Positions 19,765-29,379 of a stretch of 42,660 nucleotides of DNA are shown here, piece after piece (position 1 is the stretch's first letter; the number at the start of each line of letters is the position of its first letter). The notes beneath the pieces were generated by a model. That model was not told the DNA's origin. It did no database searches and saw only the letters and a list, made by a program, of their open reading frames with translations. The translations under genes and the position numbers were made by a program. The stretch is taken from contig JAFDDH010000082.1 of NCBI GenBank assembly GCA_019310975.1, positions 1 to 42,660 of the forward strand, in the 5' to 3' direction. Source of the DNA: Deltaproteobacteria bacterium (GTDB taxonomy: Bacteria; Myxococcota_A; UBA9160; UBA4427).

Positions 19765-21942
19765 CTAGGGGGTGCCTGCCGCGAAGACGACTTCGCCGGT
19801 CCCCTCGAGTGTACCGAAGCGGGGCGTCTGGCGACTGCTGGAGGCGTTGGTGACGTGGGGGCGCACGTACGTACCGATCTCGCTGGCCGTCACCCAGCCG
19901 TCGCCATCCAGATCCGCCTCGCCCTCGATGGCACGCAGGAAGTAGCGCGTGAACAGGCCCTGGCCGCCGCGCTCCAGGGCCTGCTCGCCCTCGGCGCCCG
20001 CGGTGATCATCTGTACCGCGCGCAGGGAGGTGATCTTCTCGATGTAGTTCTCGTTGGCCACCCGGGGGATGGACAGGCCGCGTGTCAATCCGAGGCCCGA
20101 GTAGCAGGAATCCATCGCGTAGTAGACCTGCTTGGCCGGCAGGCGGCTCGATATGCTGCGCAGGGTGTCCATCGAGATCGCGGTGGCAAAGACCTGCTCG
20201 GGGTCGCCGTCGGCCGGCACGATGTAGCCGCGCTTCTCGCCGGTTGGGAGCGTCTCGGTCTCGCCGTGACCGGCGAAGTAGATCACGGCCATCGAGTTCT
20301 CGTCGGTCTTCTGGGCCAGCTCGTTGCCGAGCACCGAGAGGATCCGACGTCGCGTGGCGTCCCGGTCGTAGATCTCGATCACCTCGTCGAAGCCGCGCGC
20401 ACGCAGTGATTCGGAGACTCGCCGGGCGTCGCGACCGGCGCCCTCGAGCCCGGGCCAGCGCGCGTAGTCGTCGATGCCCACGACCACCGCAACGCGACGG
20501 CTGTAGTATTTGCGGGCGCTCGGGGTCGGTCCCGGTCTGCGTTTCGTGGGGTGCTGGTCGGCGGAGGACTCCGTCTCGGTGTCCGCCCAGGGGTCGTCCA
20601 CGCCAGTGGGCATCCGCTTCGCTGCGTCCTCGAGGCTTGGCCTCTCGGGCGTAGCGGGTGGCGAGGATGGCTCGTCGTGCGGGCCCTTTGCCTTGCGGGC
20701 CTCCTCGGAGGCGTTCGCGATGCTGGCCTTGATGATCTGGCCGACGCCGTACTTCTCGATGAAGCCCGCCGGATCCAGGAAGGCGTCGCTCGCCTTCACG
20801 GGCGTGGCCCCGGCCGCGATCAGCATGCTCACCATGCCGCGGTCCTGGTTGGTCACGGCCACGACGATGGGCCGCGCCCCGTTCTTGTTCGGGAGGTCGG
20901 GCGGCGCGCCGTTCTCCAATAACACTTGCGCGGTCTCGTGATCACGGTTGTTGACCGAGTAGTAGAGTGGCGTATACCCAGCGGAGTCCCAGATGCGCGG
21001 ATCGGCTCCCCCGTGCATGAGCAGCTCGACGACCATCGCATCACGATTCTGGACGGCGGCCACCAGCGGCGGCCGACCGTCGCTGCCCCGCGTGTCGGGA
21101 TCGGCGCCGGCCTCGAGCAGCATCTCGCTGCTCTCGGCGTCCTGTCTGCGCACCGCGATGACGAGCACGGGATCGCGCGACGAGCTGGTGGCGTTGGCGT
21201 CTGCATTGTGCTCGAGCAGGAGCTGTGTGATCTCGCCGTCTCCGTGCTCGACGGCACGCACCAGGGGAGCCGAACCATCCCGAGTCGTCAGGTTCGGATC
21301 GGCGCCGGCCTCCAGCAGCTGCTCGACGATCTCCTGATCGCGTTGCTCCACCGCGTGGTAGAGCGGTGTGCGCTGATCGCGGTCAGGCGTATTCGGATCG
21401 GCCTTGTGGGTGAGCAGTAGCCGCACGATCTGTATGTTGCGCTTGTCGGCGGCGAGCATCAGCGCCGAATCGCGATCCTCGTCGCGCAACGACGGATCTG
21501 CACCCGCCACGAGGAGCATCTTGGCGATCTCGATCTCGCCGTCGCGCGCCGCCTGCATGAGCGGGGTGCGCCGGTCCGCGTCCGCCAGGTCCGGATTTGC
21601 CCGATGCTCGAGCAGGAGCTTCACCACGGCGACACGACGCTTCTCGACCGCCAAGAAAAGCGGGGTCTGGCTCTTGTTCGTGCGCGCGTCGATGCGTGCG
21701 CCGTGCTCGATCAGCTGACGCGCCGCGCCCAGCTGTCCCCTGCGCGCCGCACGGTGCAGGGGCGTGCGGCCGCGGGAGTCCACCGCGTCCGGGCTCGTGC
21801 CCTGGACCAGCAATGCTTCGAGCAGCGCGGAATCGCCGCGCTCGGCCGCCTGGTGGAGTGTGACCGTGCCCGCGCAGCCGACCGCCAGCGTGAGTGCCAC
21901 GCCGAGCACCGCGGCCTGCGTCCAGCGGCGATGTTGGGGCAT
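19765..21942 (-). CDS. Ankyrin-repeat caspase-like (peptidase C14) lipoprotein with EF-hand
   Basis: 725 residues in a rare domain order. A signal peptide ends in the lipobox LAVGC near residue 23, so the protein should be lipidated and membrane-anchored. About eleven ankyrin repeats follow (TPLHRAA, TPLFLAV, TPLMQAA, TPLYHAV and similar), to about residue 380. A Pro/Ser/Thr-rich linker precedes a caspase-like domain: [20 protein letters not shown], then VIYFAGHGE with catalytic His559, then [12 protein letters not shown] with catalytic Cys613. Near residues 675-690 is an EF-hand-like loop, [12 protein letters not shown]. The ATG at 21942 has GAGGAGG six bases upstream. It leads a probable operon with gloA, the ferritin-like gene and the lipoate-ligase-like gene. 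Substrate and trigger are unknown; ankyrins could sense a partner and calcium could gate activity (inference). Confidence 0.9.
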   Translation of the reverse strand: MPQHRRWTQAAVLGVALTLAVGCAGTVTLHQAAERGDSALLEALLVQGTSPDAVDSRGRTPLHRAARRGQLGAARQLIEHGARIDARTNKSQTPLFLAVEKRRVAVVKLLLEHRANPDLADADRRTPLMQAARDGEIEIAKMLLVAGADPSLRDEDRDSALMLAADKRNIQIVRLLLTHKADPNTPDRDQRTPLYHAVEQRDQEIVEQLLEAGADPNLTTRDGSAPLVRAVEHGDGEITQLLLEHNADANATSSSRDPVLVIAVRRQDAESSEMLLEAGADPDTRGSDGRPPLVAAVQNRDAMVVELLMHGGADPRIWDSAGYTPLYYSVNNRDHETAQVLLENGAPPDLPNKNGARPIVVAVTNQDRGMVSMLIAAGATPVKASDAFLDPAGFIEKYGVGQIIKASIANASEEARKAKGPHDEPSSPPATPERPSLEDAAKRMPTGVDDPWADTETESSADQHPTKRRPGPTPSARKYYSRRVAVVVGIDDYARWPGLEGAGRDARRVSESLRARGFDEVIEIYDRDATRRRILSVLGNELAQKTDENSMAVIYFAGHGETETLPTGEKRGYIVPADGDPEQVFATAISMDTLRSISSRLPAKQVYYAMDSCYSGLGLTRGLSIPRVANENYIEKITSLRAVQMITAGAEGEQALERGGQGLFTRYFLRAIEGEADLDGDGWVTASEIGTYVRPHVTNASSSRQTPRFGTLEGTGEVVFAAGTP

Positions 21943-22348
21943 CACGGGCCTCCTCGGAGTTTCGGCGCCCCCCGAACCGTGAATGGTATCCCGGGGCGGG
22001 TACGCTGGCCCGCAGCGGGGATCCGGCGGACTGCTCGGACGAACGTGGGTGCCGGTTCGGGTCAGCCAGGTTCCGCGAGACCGGCTCGGGCCAGCGCGGA
22101 GTCAGCCAGGGAGTCCGAGTCAGCTCTTGCACGCGCTGTGATCGCAGTCGGCTTCGCCCGGATCTGGGCTGCGATCGGCTCCGCTGCGGCCGGCAAGTCG
22201 GCCCAGTCCCCCAGCTGTCTCAGAACGGGTGTAAAAGGACCCATCTTGTCTTTGTCTGGGATTGGAGGCAGATTCCCTCGCAATCTCGTGGGGTGGGGGG
22301 CCCCAGAGACGATCGCAACCCGCCCCGTGGTGCATGCGGAGAGGCGAC
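21943..22348. promoter_or_regulatory. Divergent gap between the caspase lipoprotein and cdaA-ybbR
   Basis: About 400 bases with no supported gene. GTCAGCCAGG-type units recur near 22060-22110. A lower-GC stretch at about 22230-22290 is the likeliest promoter zone for the cyclase gene. GGAGAGG at 22338-22344 is the ribosome-binding site. Confidence 0.4.
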
Positions 22349-23515
22349 GTGCTGCCGACGTTGGCCGAGTTGCGGCTCAGCGATCTCGTCGACATCGCCA
22401 TCGTGGCGACGCTGATCTGGGTCGGCATCGCCTGGCTGCGGGCATCGCGCGCCCGCATGGGGGTGCTTGGGCTCTCAGCCATTGCCGCGCTCTTCCTGCT
22501 GGCGCGCGGGCTCAATCTCGAGCTGACCACGCTCCTGCTGCAGGGCTTCTTCGCGGTCGCCACGCTCGTTCTGGTGGTCGTCTTCCAGGACGATCTGCGC
22601 CGCCTCTTCGAGGGGATCGCGGTCTGGGGGCTGCGTCGCACAGCGCCGCGCGCGCCGCCGGATGTCGAGCAGGCGCTGGTTCGCGTCGCCTTTCACCTCG
22701 CGCAGGCAGGGATCGGAGCGCTGATCGTCCTCCCCGGCCGCGAGCCGCTGGAACGACATCTCGAAGGCGGCGTCTACCTCGACGGGCGCAGCAGCGAGGA
22801 GCTGCTGCTGAGCCTATTCGACCCGGGAACGCCTGGCCACGATGGCGCCGTGATCGTGCACGCCAACAAGGTCGTGCGCTTTGGCGTACACCTGCCGCTC
22901 TCCACCGATTGGGATGGCATCGGTCGGGGCGGCACCCGACACGCATCGGCGCTCGGGCTGGCGGAGCGCAGCGACGCGTTCTGCATCGTCGTATCCGAGG
23001 AGCGTGGCGAGGTTTCGGTCGCCCATGCCGGCTCCATCGATCGCGTCGAAACAGCCGACGAGATGGCGGGCCGGCTGAGCGACTTTCTGGGTCGATTCAC
23101 CCGGCAGGCCGCGCCGCATGGCCCCGGCGAGTGGGCCGCGAGAGTCCGCGCCCGCTGGCGCGAGGGCGCCGTAGCGCTCGTCGCCGCCGTCGGCTTCTGG
23201 TATATCGCCGTCCCTGGCGCGGCAATCGAGACGGCCGAGCGCGTGCTTCCCGTGCTGGTCGAGAATCTGCCCGACGGCTATCGGCTCGTCGCCGTCGAAC
23301 CTCCCGAGGCGCGCGTGCGCTTCGAGGGCCGCCGCCGCGACCTCGTACTGGCCAGCGGAGGCGATCTCTCGATTCGCATCGATGTCTTCCTGGCGCAGCT
23401 CGGACGCCGCACCTTCCAGATCGGCATCGATCAGGTGCGCAGCCCAGAGACGATCCGGGCCATCGGCATCGAGCCCGAGCGCGTGCGGATCGTGGTGGAG
23501 CGCGAGGGCTCCTAG
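22349..23515 (+). CDS. cdaA: Diadenylate cyclase CdaA fused to a YbbR-like domain
   Basis: Makes c-di-AMP from two ATP at the inner membrane. 388 residues. Three N-terminal transmembrane helices (DIAIVATLIWVGIAWL, GVLGLSAIAALFLLARG, LLQGFFAVATLVLVVVFQ) precede a DisA_N domain with GHDGAVIV (Asp165) and GTRHASALGLAERSDA (Arg197, His198; the usual form is GTRHRAA). After a further hydrophobic helix (VALVAAVGFWYIAV) comes one YbbR-like domain with LPDGYRLVAVEPPEARVRFE. CdaA and its regulator YbbR/CdaR are usually neighbouring genes; here they are one chain. GTG at 22349 follows GGAGAGG closely; ATG at 22334 is an in-frame alternative. Its TAG overlaps the stop of the opposing RND gene in a shared CTAG. 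Confidence 0.92.
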   Translation: MLPTLAELRLSDLVDIAIVATLIWVGIAWLRASRARMGVLGLSAIAALFLLARGLNLELTTLLLQGFFAVATLVLVVVFQDDLRRLFEGIAVWGLRRTAPRAPPDVEQALVRVAFHLAQAGIGALIVLPGREPLERHLEGGVYLDGRSSEELLLSLFDPGTPGHDGAVIVHANKVVRFGVHLPLSTDWDGIGRGGTRHASALGLAERSDAFCIVVSEERGEVSVAHAGSIDRVETADEMAGRLSDFLGRFTRQAAPHGPGEWAARVRARWREGAVALVAAVGFWYIAVPGAAIETAERVLPVLVENLPDGYRLVAVEPPEARVRFEGRRRDLVLASGGDLSIRIDVFLAQLGRRTFQIGIDQVRSPETIRAIGIEPERVRIVVEREGS

Positions 23516-26029
23516 GTGTCGTCTCCACGTGCGTGGGTCACCGGGCGTCGCCAAGCCAACAGAGCGGGCAGAAGAATCAGGATGCACAGCACGTTGAGCA
23601 GGAGTCCGACAGCGAGCAGCTGGCCAAGGCCACTGATCCCGTTGTGGCTTGCCAGTGAGAGACTGCCGAAGCTCACCGCCGTGGTCAGTGCGCTGTAGTA
23701 GACGGCGCGGGCGGTCGCGGTCGCACGCAGATTTTCGCCGGCCTCCAGCCCCGCGTTGGCACGCGACACCAGATGGATCGCGCTGTCGACTCCGATGCCA
23801 AGGAGCAGCGGAATCACGACGACATTGGTGAAGTCGAAGGACAGCTCGAGCAGCACGGCGACAGCCGCTGTGCAGGTCGCGGCCAGGATCAGCGGTGTCA
23901 TGATCAGGGCGACGTCGGCGAGGCTGCGCCAGAGCACCCAGATCAGGATTGAGATCACGAGTACTGCCGAGATCAGCGCCTGGCTGAAGGAGGACTTCGT
24001 CACTTGACCGAACTCCACGAGGTTGAGCGGCACGCCCGCGATGTTGGGTGCCACGGCCTGCACCGAGGTCACGAAGCCCTCGAGCTCGTCGATCGTGTCG
24101 AGGTCCTGGCTCGGGTAGACCTGGAGTCGCGCGACGCCACTGGGAGCCAACATGCGGCGCACCAGCGAGGGCGGCAGGTCTTCCCGCGTGATTCCGTCGG
24201 TGGAGAGTGCGCGACGTAGGCGAGCGAGTTGTGCGGGCAGTGGCGTGAGCAGCACGGCGTCCAGCTTGGTCAGCGCCTCCTCGGGCTGGCCCTCGCGACC
24301 GGCGCGGGCCAGGAAGTCGGCCAGGTGCTCGCTCAACCGCGCCATTGCAGCAGCGAGATCCGCATCGCCTGGCTGCACGCTCGGTCCTGCGAGGTGGCGC
24401 TCCAGCTCGCGTAGGGCGTTGATCTGCTCCTGCGGGACCGGCGCTTCGGCCGCCGCCAGACCCGGTGGCTTCTCGAAGAGATAGGCGACGTCGTCCAGGA
24501 TCTCGAGCTTGTCGTCCTGATCCTCGGGCACGAAGCTCGCCAGACTCACCGTGTGGTCGACCTCGTCCAAGGCCTCGAGCTTCGCGGCCAGGGGTCCAGC
24601 CCTGGCGACGTCGGAGAGCAGCACGTTCAAATACCATGGCGAGGTGCGCGGCTCGTCGAGGAGATCCTTGAAGGCGCGCACGGACTCGGTGCCCGGATCG
24701 CGCATCTCCACCACGTTGGAGTCGAAGCGGATGCCGGGGGCGATCGTCGCCGCCATCCCGAAGAGCGCCAACGCGCTCCAGCGGATGGCCGCGGGATGTG
24801 CATCGAATCCGTGCCACCAGCCGGTGCGAAAGCGCAAATCCTTGCCCAGGTCGCGCTCCGGATCGATGCGCAGCCAGCTGCCGAGCAGCGCCGGGAAGAA
24901 GGTCAGGGTCAGGAAGAAGATCACGAACATGCTCGAGCCAGCGATCAGCCCCAGCTGCGAGACGCCTCGGTAGTCGGTGGGGAAATGCCTCCGCGTGTGG
25001 GCGTCCGCGGCGCATCCCGTCCGCGTAGCCCGTGCCCAGGTGGATTCCGAAGTCTACCCCGAGCCCGATGAAGAGGATTGCGAAGGCGAGAGTGAGCGGA
25101 TTCAGGTAACCCACGGTGGCGGCGGTGAACGCACCGGTCCACACCAGACCTACGATCAGTGTGGCGAGCGCCGCGACGACGAGCTTGAGTGAGCGCATCG
25201 CCATCATCTCGTCGTAGTTGAGAGGGGGATTTCCCGTGACGCGGACCGTGACGCCGCGTTCGGGTGTGAGCTGCAGCACCTCGGCAGCCGCGCGAATGCG
25301 TTCGATGGGGATACGGCCCTGCAGGACGTGGTGGTAGTCGAGCACTGGGTGAACGACGACGACGCGGCGAGTCGAGAGGTCGAGGGACGACCCCTGCAGC
25401 AACACCGACTCCCACGAGACGGGCACAGGGTACGTGTCCCAGGCTGCCAGCGTGGCCTCGCTCACGCGATCGAGTACCCCCACCCACTGATCGGCGTCGT
25501 CGTCCGCGGGATCGCGTTCGTCGAGTCCGTCGCGCAGGATGGTCGCCATATGCGCCAGGCTCAGGTCGGCCTCGAGCTCGCCGATCAATGGCTGGATGCG
25601 CGCCATCTCGTCCGCGAAGTCGTCGAGCTCCTCGGGGCTGCGATAGAGCAGGCCATTGCGCTCGAAAAAGTCGCCGCCGCCGGGCAGGTAGGCCTCGGTG
25701 ATGGCGTCGGGCTGACCCTGGAGCTGGTCGCTGAGCATCGTTGCGGCCTCGCGCGCGAGCTCCGGGGTCCGCGCATCGATGACGACGAAGATCGCTTCCT
25801 CCAGGTTCGGGAAATGCTGGATGAACTTCTCGTGGGCCTGGCGCGAGGGCAGATTCGCGGGGATCAGACTGAGGTTGTCGGAGTTGATGCCGAGATTCAG
25901 CGCGGTGTAGATGCCCAGCACCACGGTCAGGGCGAGGATCGCGATGGCCACGGTCCGCGGGCGCGAGTCCACCCAATCGACCCAGCGCGTCAGCGCCTTC
26001 GCCAGAGCTGAGTCGATCTGTTTCTTCAT
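23512..26029 (-). pseudogene. HpnN-like RND/MMPL-family exporter, split by a one-base frameshift
   Basis: Inner-membrane RND transporter of about 838 residues if the frame is repaired. The N-terminal half (from MKKQIDSALAKALTRWVDWV) has a first helix, a periplasmic loop starting NLGINSDNLSLIPANLPSRQ, and helices up to IGLGVDFGIHLGTGYAD. The C-terminal half has FVIFFLTLTFFPALLGSWLR, a second loop, and LGIGVDSAIHLVSRANAG with the final helices. The halves are in different frames; reading PTDYRGVSQLGLIAGSSM across the join needs one base removed from GGGG at 24979-24982 (plus strand). The arrangement resembles the hopanoid exporter HpnN, though no hpn genes are near. It is either a recent mutation or a homopolymer sequencing error. 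Convergent with cdaA. Confidence 0.85.
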
Positions 26030-26339
26030 TGGCGGAGTGGGGGGCCGGCACGGGGCGGCGCATGCGGCGGGAGTCGCGCTGGGTCGCCGGCGTCGGGGGT
26101 CGGGAGCGCGCAACGATAAATCACGCGGTCCACGCGCGCATTGGGTCAGCCCATATCGAGCGTCGGACTCGCCCCGGAGACGTCAGCGAGGTCGCATTCC
26201 CATGACGAAGGACGAAGGCGGTCCAATCGCAAGCATCACGGGACGCGGGGAGGGGGGCTCGAGTGGGCGAGGCAAGCTGGGACTCTGCGCGGCGGAGTGC
26301 CACGCATCCGCAGCCGCTCGAGATCGGTGGTCTCGCGTG

Positions 26340-26444
26340 CTAGCGGCGCGACCGGTGGTTGCGCCTTTCGCCATTCATGCCGCGCAGTGCCAGCCAGGTC
26401 AGACCCAGGAGAGCGAAGCCGATGATGTAAGCGAGCTCGTGCAA
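26340..26444 (-). CDS. Possible small single-pass membrane protein, 34 residues
   Basis: TTG at 26444 is preceded by GAGAGGGG at a suitable distance. The peptide begins MHELAYIIGFALLGLTWLAL, one hydrophobic helix, and ends in a basic tail (NGERRNHRSRR) expected to stay in the cytoplasm. The rest of the region is GC-rich without other plausible genes. It lies between the RND gene start and the SelO-like gene, on the same strand as both. No family is recognised; conservation in relatives would decide it. Confidence 0.4.
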   Translation of the reverse strand: MHELAYIIGFALLGLTWLALRGMNGERRNHRSRR

Positions 26445-26545
26445 GGGATGCCCCTCTCGATTCCCCCTACGTATCCGCGTTCCCGGGGATTCTTTCCGTG
26501 ACTCCAATCACCGGCGCAGGGATTACGCAGATTGGTGGACTTGTG

Positions 26546-26628
26546 GGGTGAAAGGGCAACGCGAGAGCGGGTGGAGCGATTCGCCGCTCAGCCACCGCCC
26601 GGGGGAGATCGCTTGGCGATCTTCACCC
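26546..26628. other. Candidate structured RNA or terminator: three nested stems
   Basis: GGGTGAA at 26546-26552 pairs with TTCACCC at 26622-26628. Inside are GGTGG/CCACC (26570-26574, 26592-26596) continued by AGCG/CGCT, and AGATCGC/GCGATCT (26606-26612, 26616-26622) with a 3-base loop. The last C-T of the inner hairpin touches the outer stem. It lies just after the SelO-like stop and upstream of the small membrane ORF on the minus strand, so it could be a transcript end or a leader. No riboswitch class is recognised. Confidence 0.35.
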
Positions 26629-26674
26629 TCGGATCCGAGTTGCAGGTAAAATCCCACACTCCAATTGGATCTGG

Positions 26675-28561
26675 CTAGAGGCTCTCGCGCAGTTCACGGG
26701 TCACGCGGAGCATGCTGCGCAGGACGCGGCGTTCCACCGAGGAGAGGCCGGTCTCGGCCAGCTCGGCGTCGTGGGCCGGGCCCGTGCCGAGCGTGTCCTG
26801 GTAGTTGGTAAATCGCATCACGAGCCGATACAGGGCCTCGGGCGGCAGAGCGCGCCGCCTTCGCAGGAGCCGCTCGCTGGCGTGATCGACGGAGTCGCCG
26901 GTGATGCGGTCATAGGGGTTCAGTCTGGCCGCCCGCTCTGCGACGCCGGTCAGCAGGTGCAGAGCCGGCGTGCGCGTACGCTCGGATTCGATGCGGATCA
27001 GCTCGAGCCACGCGCGCTGGAGTCGCGCCGCCATGCGCAGACGGTGCGGAGCCGGTCGGCGGTCGCTCCGCGATGCGTAGTCGGAGAGCGCGATGCCGAG
27101 GACCTCGACGCCGGGAACGCGTGCGCGGCGAGTGGAGAGCAGCTCTTCGTCCCCGTCGCAGCGCTCGAGCCAGTGCGCGGGTAGCTCGCGGAAGAGGTCG
27201 CGCACGCAGTAGATCGCATCCCACGTCAGTCCATCCGGGACCTTCGTCGGGCCGCGCGAGGAGCGCGCTCGCTCGAAGCGGGCGACCGCGGCCAGCATCC
27301 GCTCGACGGCCTCGGGCGCGGCCTCGAGCAGCGCCGTCGCGCTCTCCTCTACGAAGCCGATCTTCTCGAGCAAGAGCATCCGCTTGACGCGCTGGAACTC
27401 CGTGTCGAAGAGGTCCAGCACCGGATCGCGGGCGAATTGGCGCAGTGGCGCCTTGCTTCCGGTGATCAGGTAGTCACGGATCTGCGCATACTTCTGGACG
27501 ATCCCCCGGGCCTTGCGGCGCTGCTCGGGAATCGTCGTCGACATGCGATCGGTGTCTGCGAAACGATACTCGCGGTGGAAGAGGCCGAACTGCCGCACCG
27601 AGCCATAGTCGATGATGCTGCCGTCTGCGAGCACGTTGTCACCGTCCCAGTCGAGCCAGCAGAACACGTAGTCGCTCTCGAAACGGGCCGCGATGCGCGC
27701 GAAGGTGAGAGCGGCATCCTCGGCCAGGTACGCATAGCGCCGCGTAGCGCGCGCACGGGTATTGGCCTCGGGCAGGGCGGGCCAGTCGCCGTTGCCGACA
27801 CGGCGATCGATGAAGAAGTCGACCGTCTGCCGGAGGCGGTCGCGTTCGCCCTGGTGGAGGTGAACGAAGAAGTGAGAGGGGCGCAGCAGGCATCGGGCCG
27901 CCCGCACGTTGATCGCCAGGCCAGAGGGCAGCGTCAGGACCGCCAGAACGCGTTCGGTCCGGATGCCGTTGCGGTGGAAGATCTCGCTCATCACCGCCGC
28001 GTTGATGCCTTCGGCCAGCGCCGCCGTCCCGCAGCCGTAGGAGGCCATGTAGTTGCCTGTCTTGAAGAAAGTGCCGAATTCGGAGGTGGCCGGGCAGAGT
28101 CGCGTGACGCCAGTCCCGCAGCTCGATACATCCCAGGTCACGCCTTTGTGGGTTACGCTTCCGTTCCAGACGCTGCGGCCATCGCCCGACGAAAGGCCGC
28201 GCTTGTCGGGGTGTTGCAGCTGCAGGTAGCGCGTGGCCATGTAACTATTCGTGAGCATGTCGCGCTTGGGCACCTTCGTCCCGTTGAGGAAGTCGTACTC
28301 GTTCAGGATCACCAGGCCAAAGGTCTCGAGCAGCGTCTTGCGCAGGGCCGCCGTGAGGCGGTCCGGATGGCCCGCCGGGATGAGGCCCATCTCACGCGCG
28401 AGGGCGAAGTTGAAGTACGCGATCTCGGCGTCGTGCCGACGTCGAGCTCGGTAGTCGATATACGCACCCGGTGCGGCGCGCCGCAGTGGATGGCGGCCGT
28501 CGATGCGGCATATGCGTGCGTAGGGTCGCGTGCGGGCGTGGCTGTCTCGAGCGGCGGACAA
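26675..28561 (-). CDS. Divergent SelO-like (YdiU/UPF0061) pseudokinase, putative protein AMPylase
   Basis: 628 residues. SelO proteins have a kinase fold but transfer AMP to protein hydroxyls. Two regions match this family distantly: a CGTGVTRL segment followed by INAAVMSEIFHRNGIRTERV, like the SelO active-site loop and the helix leading to GIPTTRAL; and WDGDNVLADGSIIDYGSVRQ, where Asn309 and Asp318 have the same nine-residue spacing as the SelO metal-binding pair. Much of the rest, including the C-terminal 200 residues, looks unrelated to standard YdiU. No signal peptide. TTG at 28561 is chosen because GAGGAGG lies just upstream. Function is inferred from remote similarity only; a plain hypothetical protein is the alternative. 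Confidence 0.6.
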   Translation of the reverse strand: MSAARDSHARTRPYARICRIDGRHPLRRAAPGAYIDYRARRRHDAEIAYFNFALAREMGLIPAGHPDRLTAALRKTLLETFGLVILNEYDFLNGTKVPKRDMLTNSYMATRYLQLQHPDKRGLSSGDGRSVWNGSVTHKGVTWDVSSCGTGVTRLCPATSEFGTFFKTGNYMASYGCGTAALAEGINAAVMSEIFHRNGIRTERVLAVLTLPSGLAINVRAARCLLRPSHFFVHLHQGERDRLRQTVDFFIDRRVGNGDWPALPEANTRARATRRYAYLAEDAALTFARIAARFESDYVFCWLDWDGDNVLADGSIIDYGSVRQFGLFHREYRFADTDRMSTTIPEQRRKARGIVQKYAQIRDYLITGSKAPLRQFARDPVLDLFDTEFQRVKRMLLLEKIGFVEESATALLEAAPEAVERMLAAVARFERARSSRGPTKVPDGLTWDAIYCVRDLFRELPAHWLERCDGDEELLSTRRARVPGVEVLGIALSDYASRSDRRPAPHRLRMAARLQRAWLELIRIESERTRTPALHLLTGVAERAARLNPYDRITGDSVDHASERLLRRRRALPPEALYRLVMRFTNYQDTLGTGPAHDAELAETGLSSVERRVLRSMLRVTRELRESL

Positions 28562-28830
28562 GGAACCTCCTCGATGTCCCAGTGGCGGCCATCGGCGCTC
28601 CGGGACACGGTCTTGATTGCGAGTCGGTCACGCACACATCTCTCTGCACGCATGCCGTGTGCAGCGGATGGGCAGGCCGCAGGGCCAAGTCGGCGCGGGC
28701 TGGGCAGTCGCTCGATTGGATGGACTCGAGCCGCGGGTGGTGATAGCTTGCCCCGCGGGCGACAGGGGGCTCGTTCGCGCACCTGCCGCATGTCCAGAGA
28801 TCGATGGAATCGATGGGGAGGATCCGCTCG

Positions 28831-29253
28831 ATGTGGCAGCTCGAGCGCCTGGCGCCGGCGCAGAAGCGCGGCGAGTGCATCGACCTCGACGCCTCACGCG
28901 TGCGGATGAGCGTGGGTCGATCCGAGGATTGCGACGTGCGGCTCTACAGCGCGACCGCGTCGCGTATGCACGCCGAGCTGCGCCGCGAAGCCGACGGCAG
29001 CTGGTGGATCGCGCCGCTGGAGGGCTGCGAGGTGCGGGCGGACGGCGAGCCGGTCGGCGAGCGCTGCGAGCTCTGCGAGGGTCTCTCCCTCGAGCTCGGG
29101 CGCGATCGCCTGCGATGCCAGACGCCGGCTGCAGCGGGCGACGCAGCTCTGGTGCCTCCTCTGCGGCGTAGGAACCCCGCGTGGCACCGTCCGGCTATGC
29201 TGGTGGCTGCTGCGTTCGTCCTGGTACTCGTCTTCTTGCGCACCTGCGGGTGA
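28831..29253 (+). CDS. FHA-domain protein with C-terminal membrane anchor
   Basis: 140 residues. An N-terminal FHA domain has the core RMSVGRSEDCDVRLYSATAS then RMHAELRREADGSWWI, the Gly-Arg-Ser and Ser-x-x-His positions used to bind phosphothreonine. A linker leads to one C-terminal hydrophobic helix (AMLVAAAFVLVLVFL), giving a tail-anchored topology with FHA in the cytoplasm. ATG at 28831 has GGGGAGG nine bases upstream, favouring it over ATGs at 28804 and 28813. It sits 1.2 kb from a Ser/Thr kinase-FGE gene and next to a DUF4384-OmpA-like protein, so it probably reads phosphorylation by that kinase (inference). Confidence 0.85.
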   Translation: MWQLERLAPAQKRGECIDLDASRVRMSVGRSEDCDVRLYSATASRMHAELRREADGSWWIAPLEGCEVRADGEPVGERCELCEGLSLELGRDRLRCQTPAAAGDAALVPPLRRRNPAWHRPAMLVAAAFVLVLVFLRTCG

Positions 29254-29340
29254 TCGATCACCGTGCACTGCGGAACCAGCGTCTGGCCACCGGGCACACA
29301 CCCGCGAGACCAGACCCAGCAGCAAGCTCCGCCCCGATCA

Positions 29341-29364
29341 GGGAGTCGGAGAGGGAGTCGGAGA
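29341..29364. repeat. Two tandem copies of GGGAGTCGGAGA
   Basis: A perfect 12-base unit is repeated twice, followed by GGGAGG, just upstream of the DUF4384-OmpA-like gene (ATG at 29380). The purine-rich tract supplies the ribosome-binding site; copy number could vary by slippage and change the spacing. Confidence 0.6.
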
Positions 29365-29379
29365 GGGAGGCGGCCGAAG

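Noticed and set aside
26546-26628. tRNA-like arm (GGTGGCTGAGCGG on the minus strand)
   Set aside because: Only a D-arm-like fragment; no anticodon arm, T-arm or acceptor stem is present.
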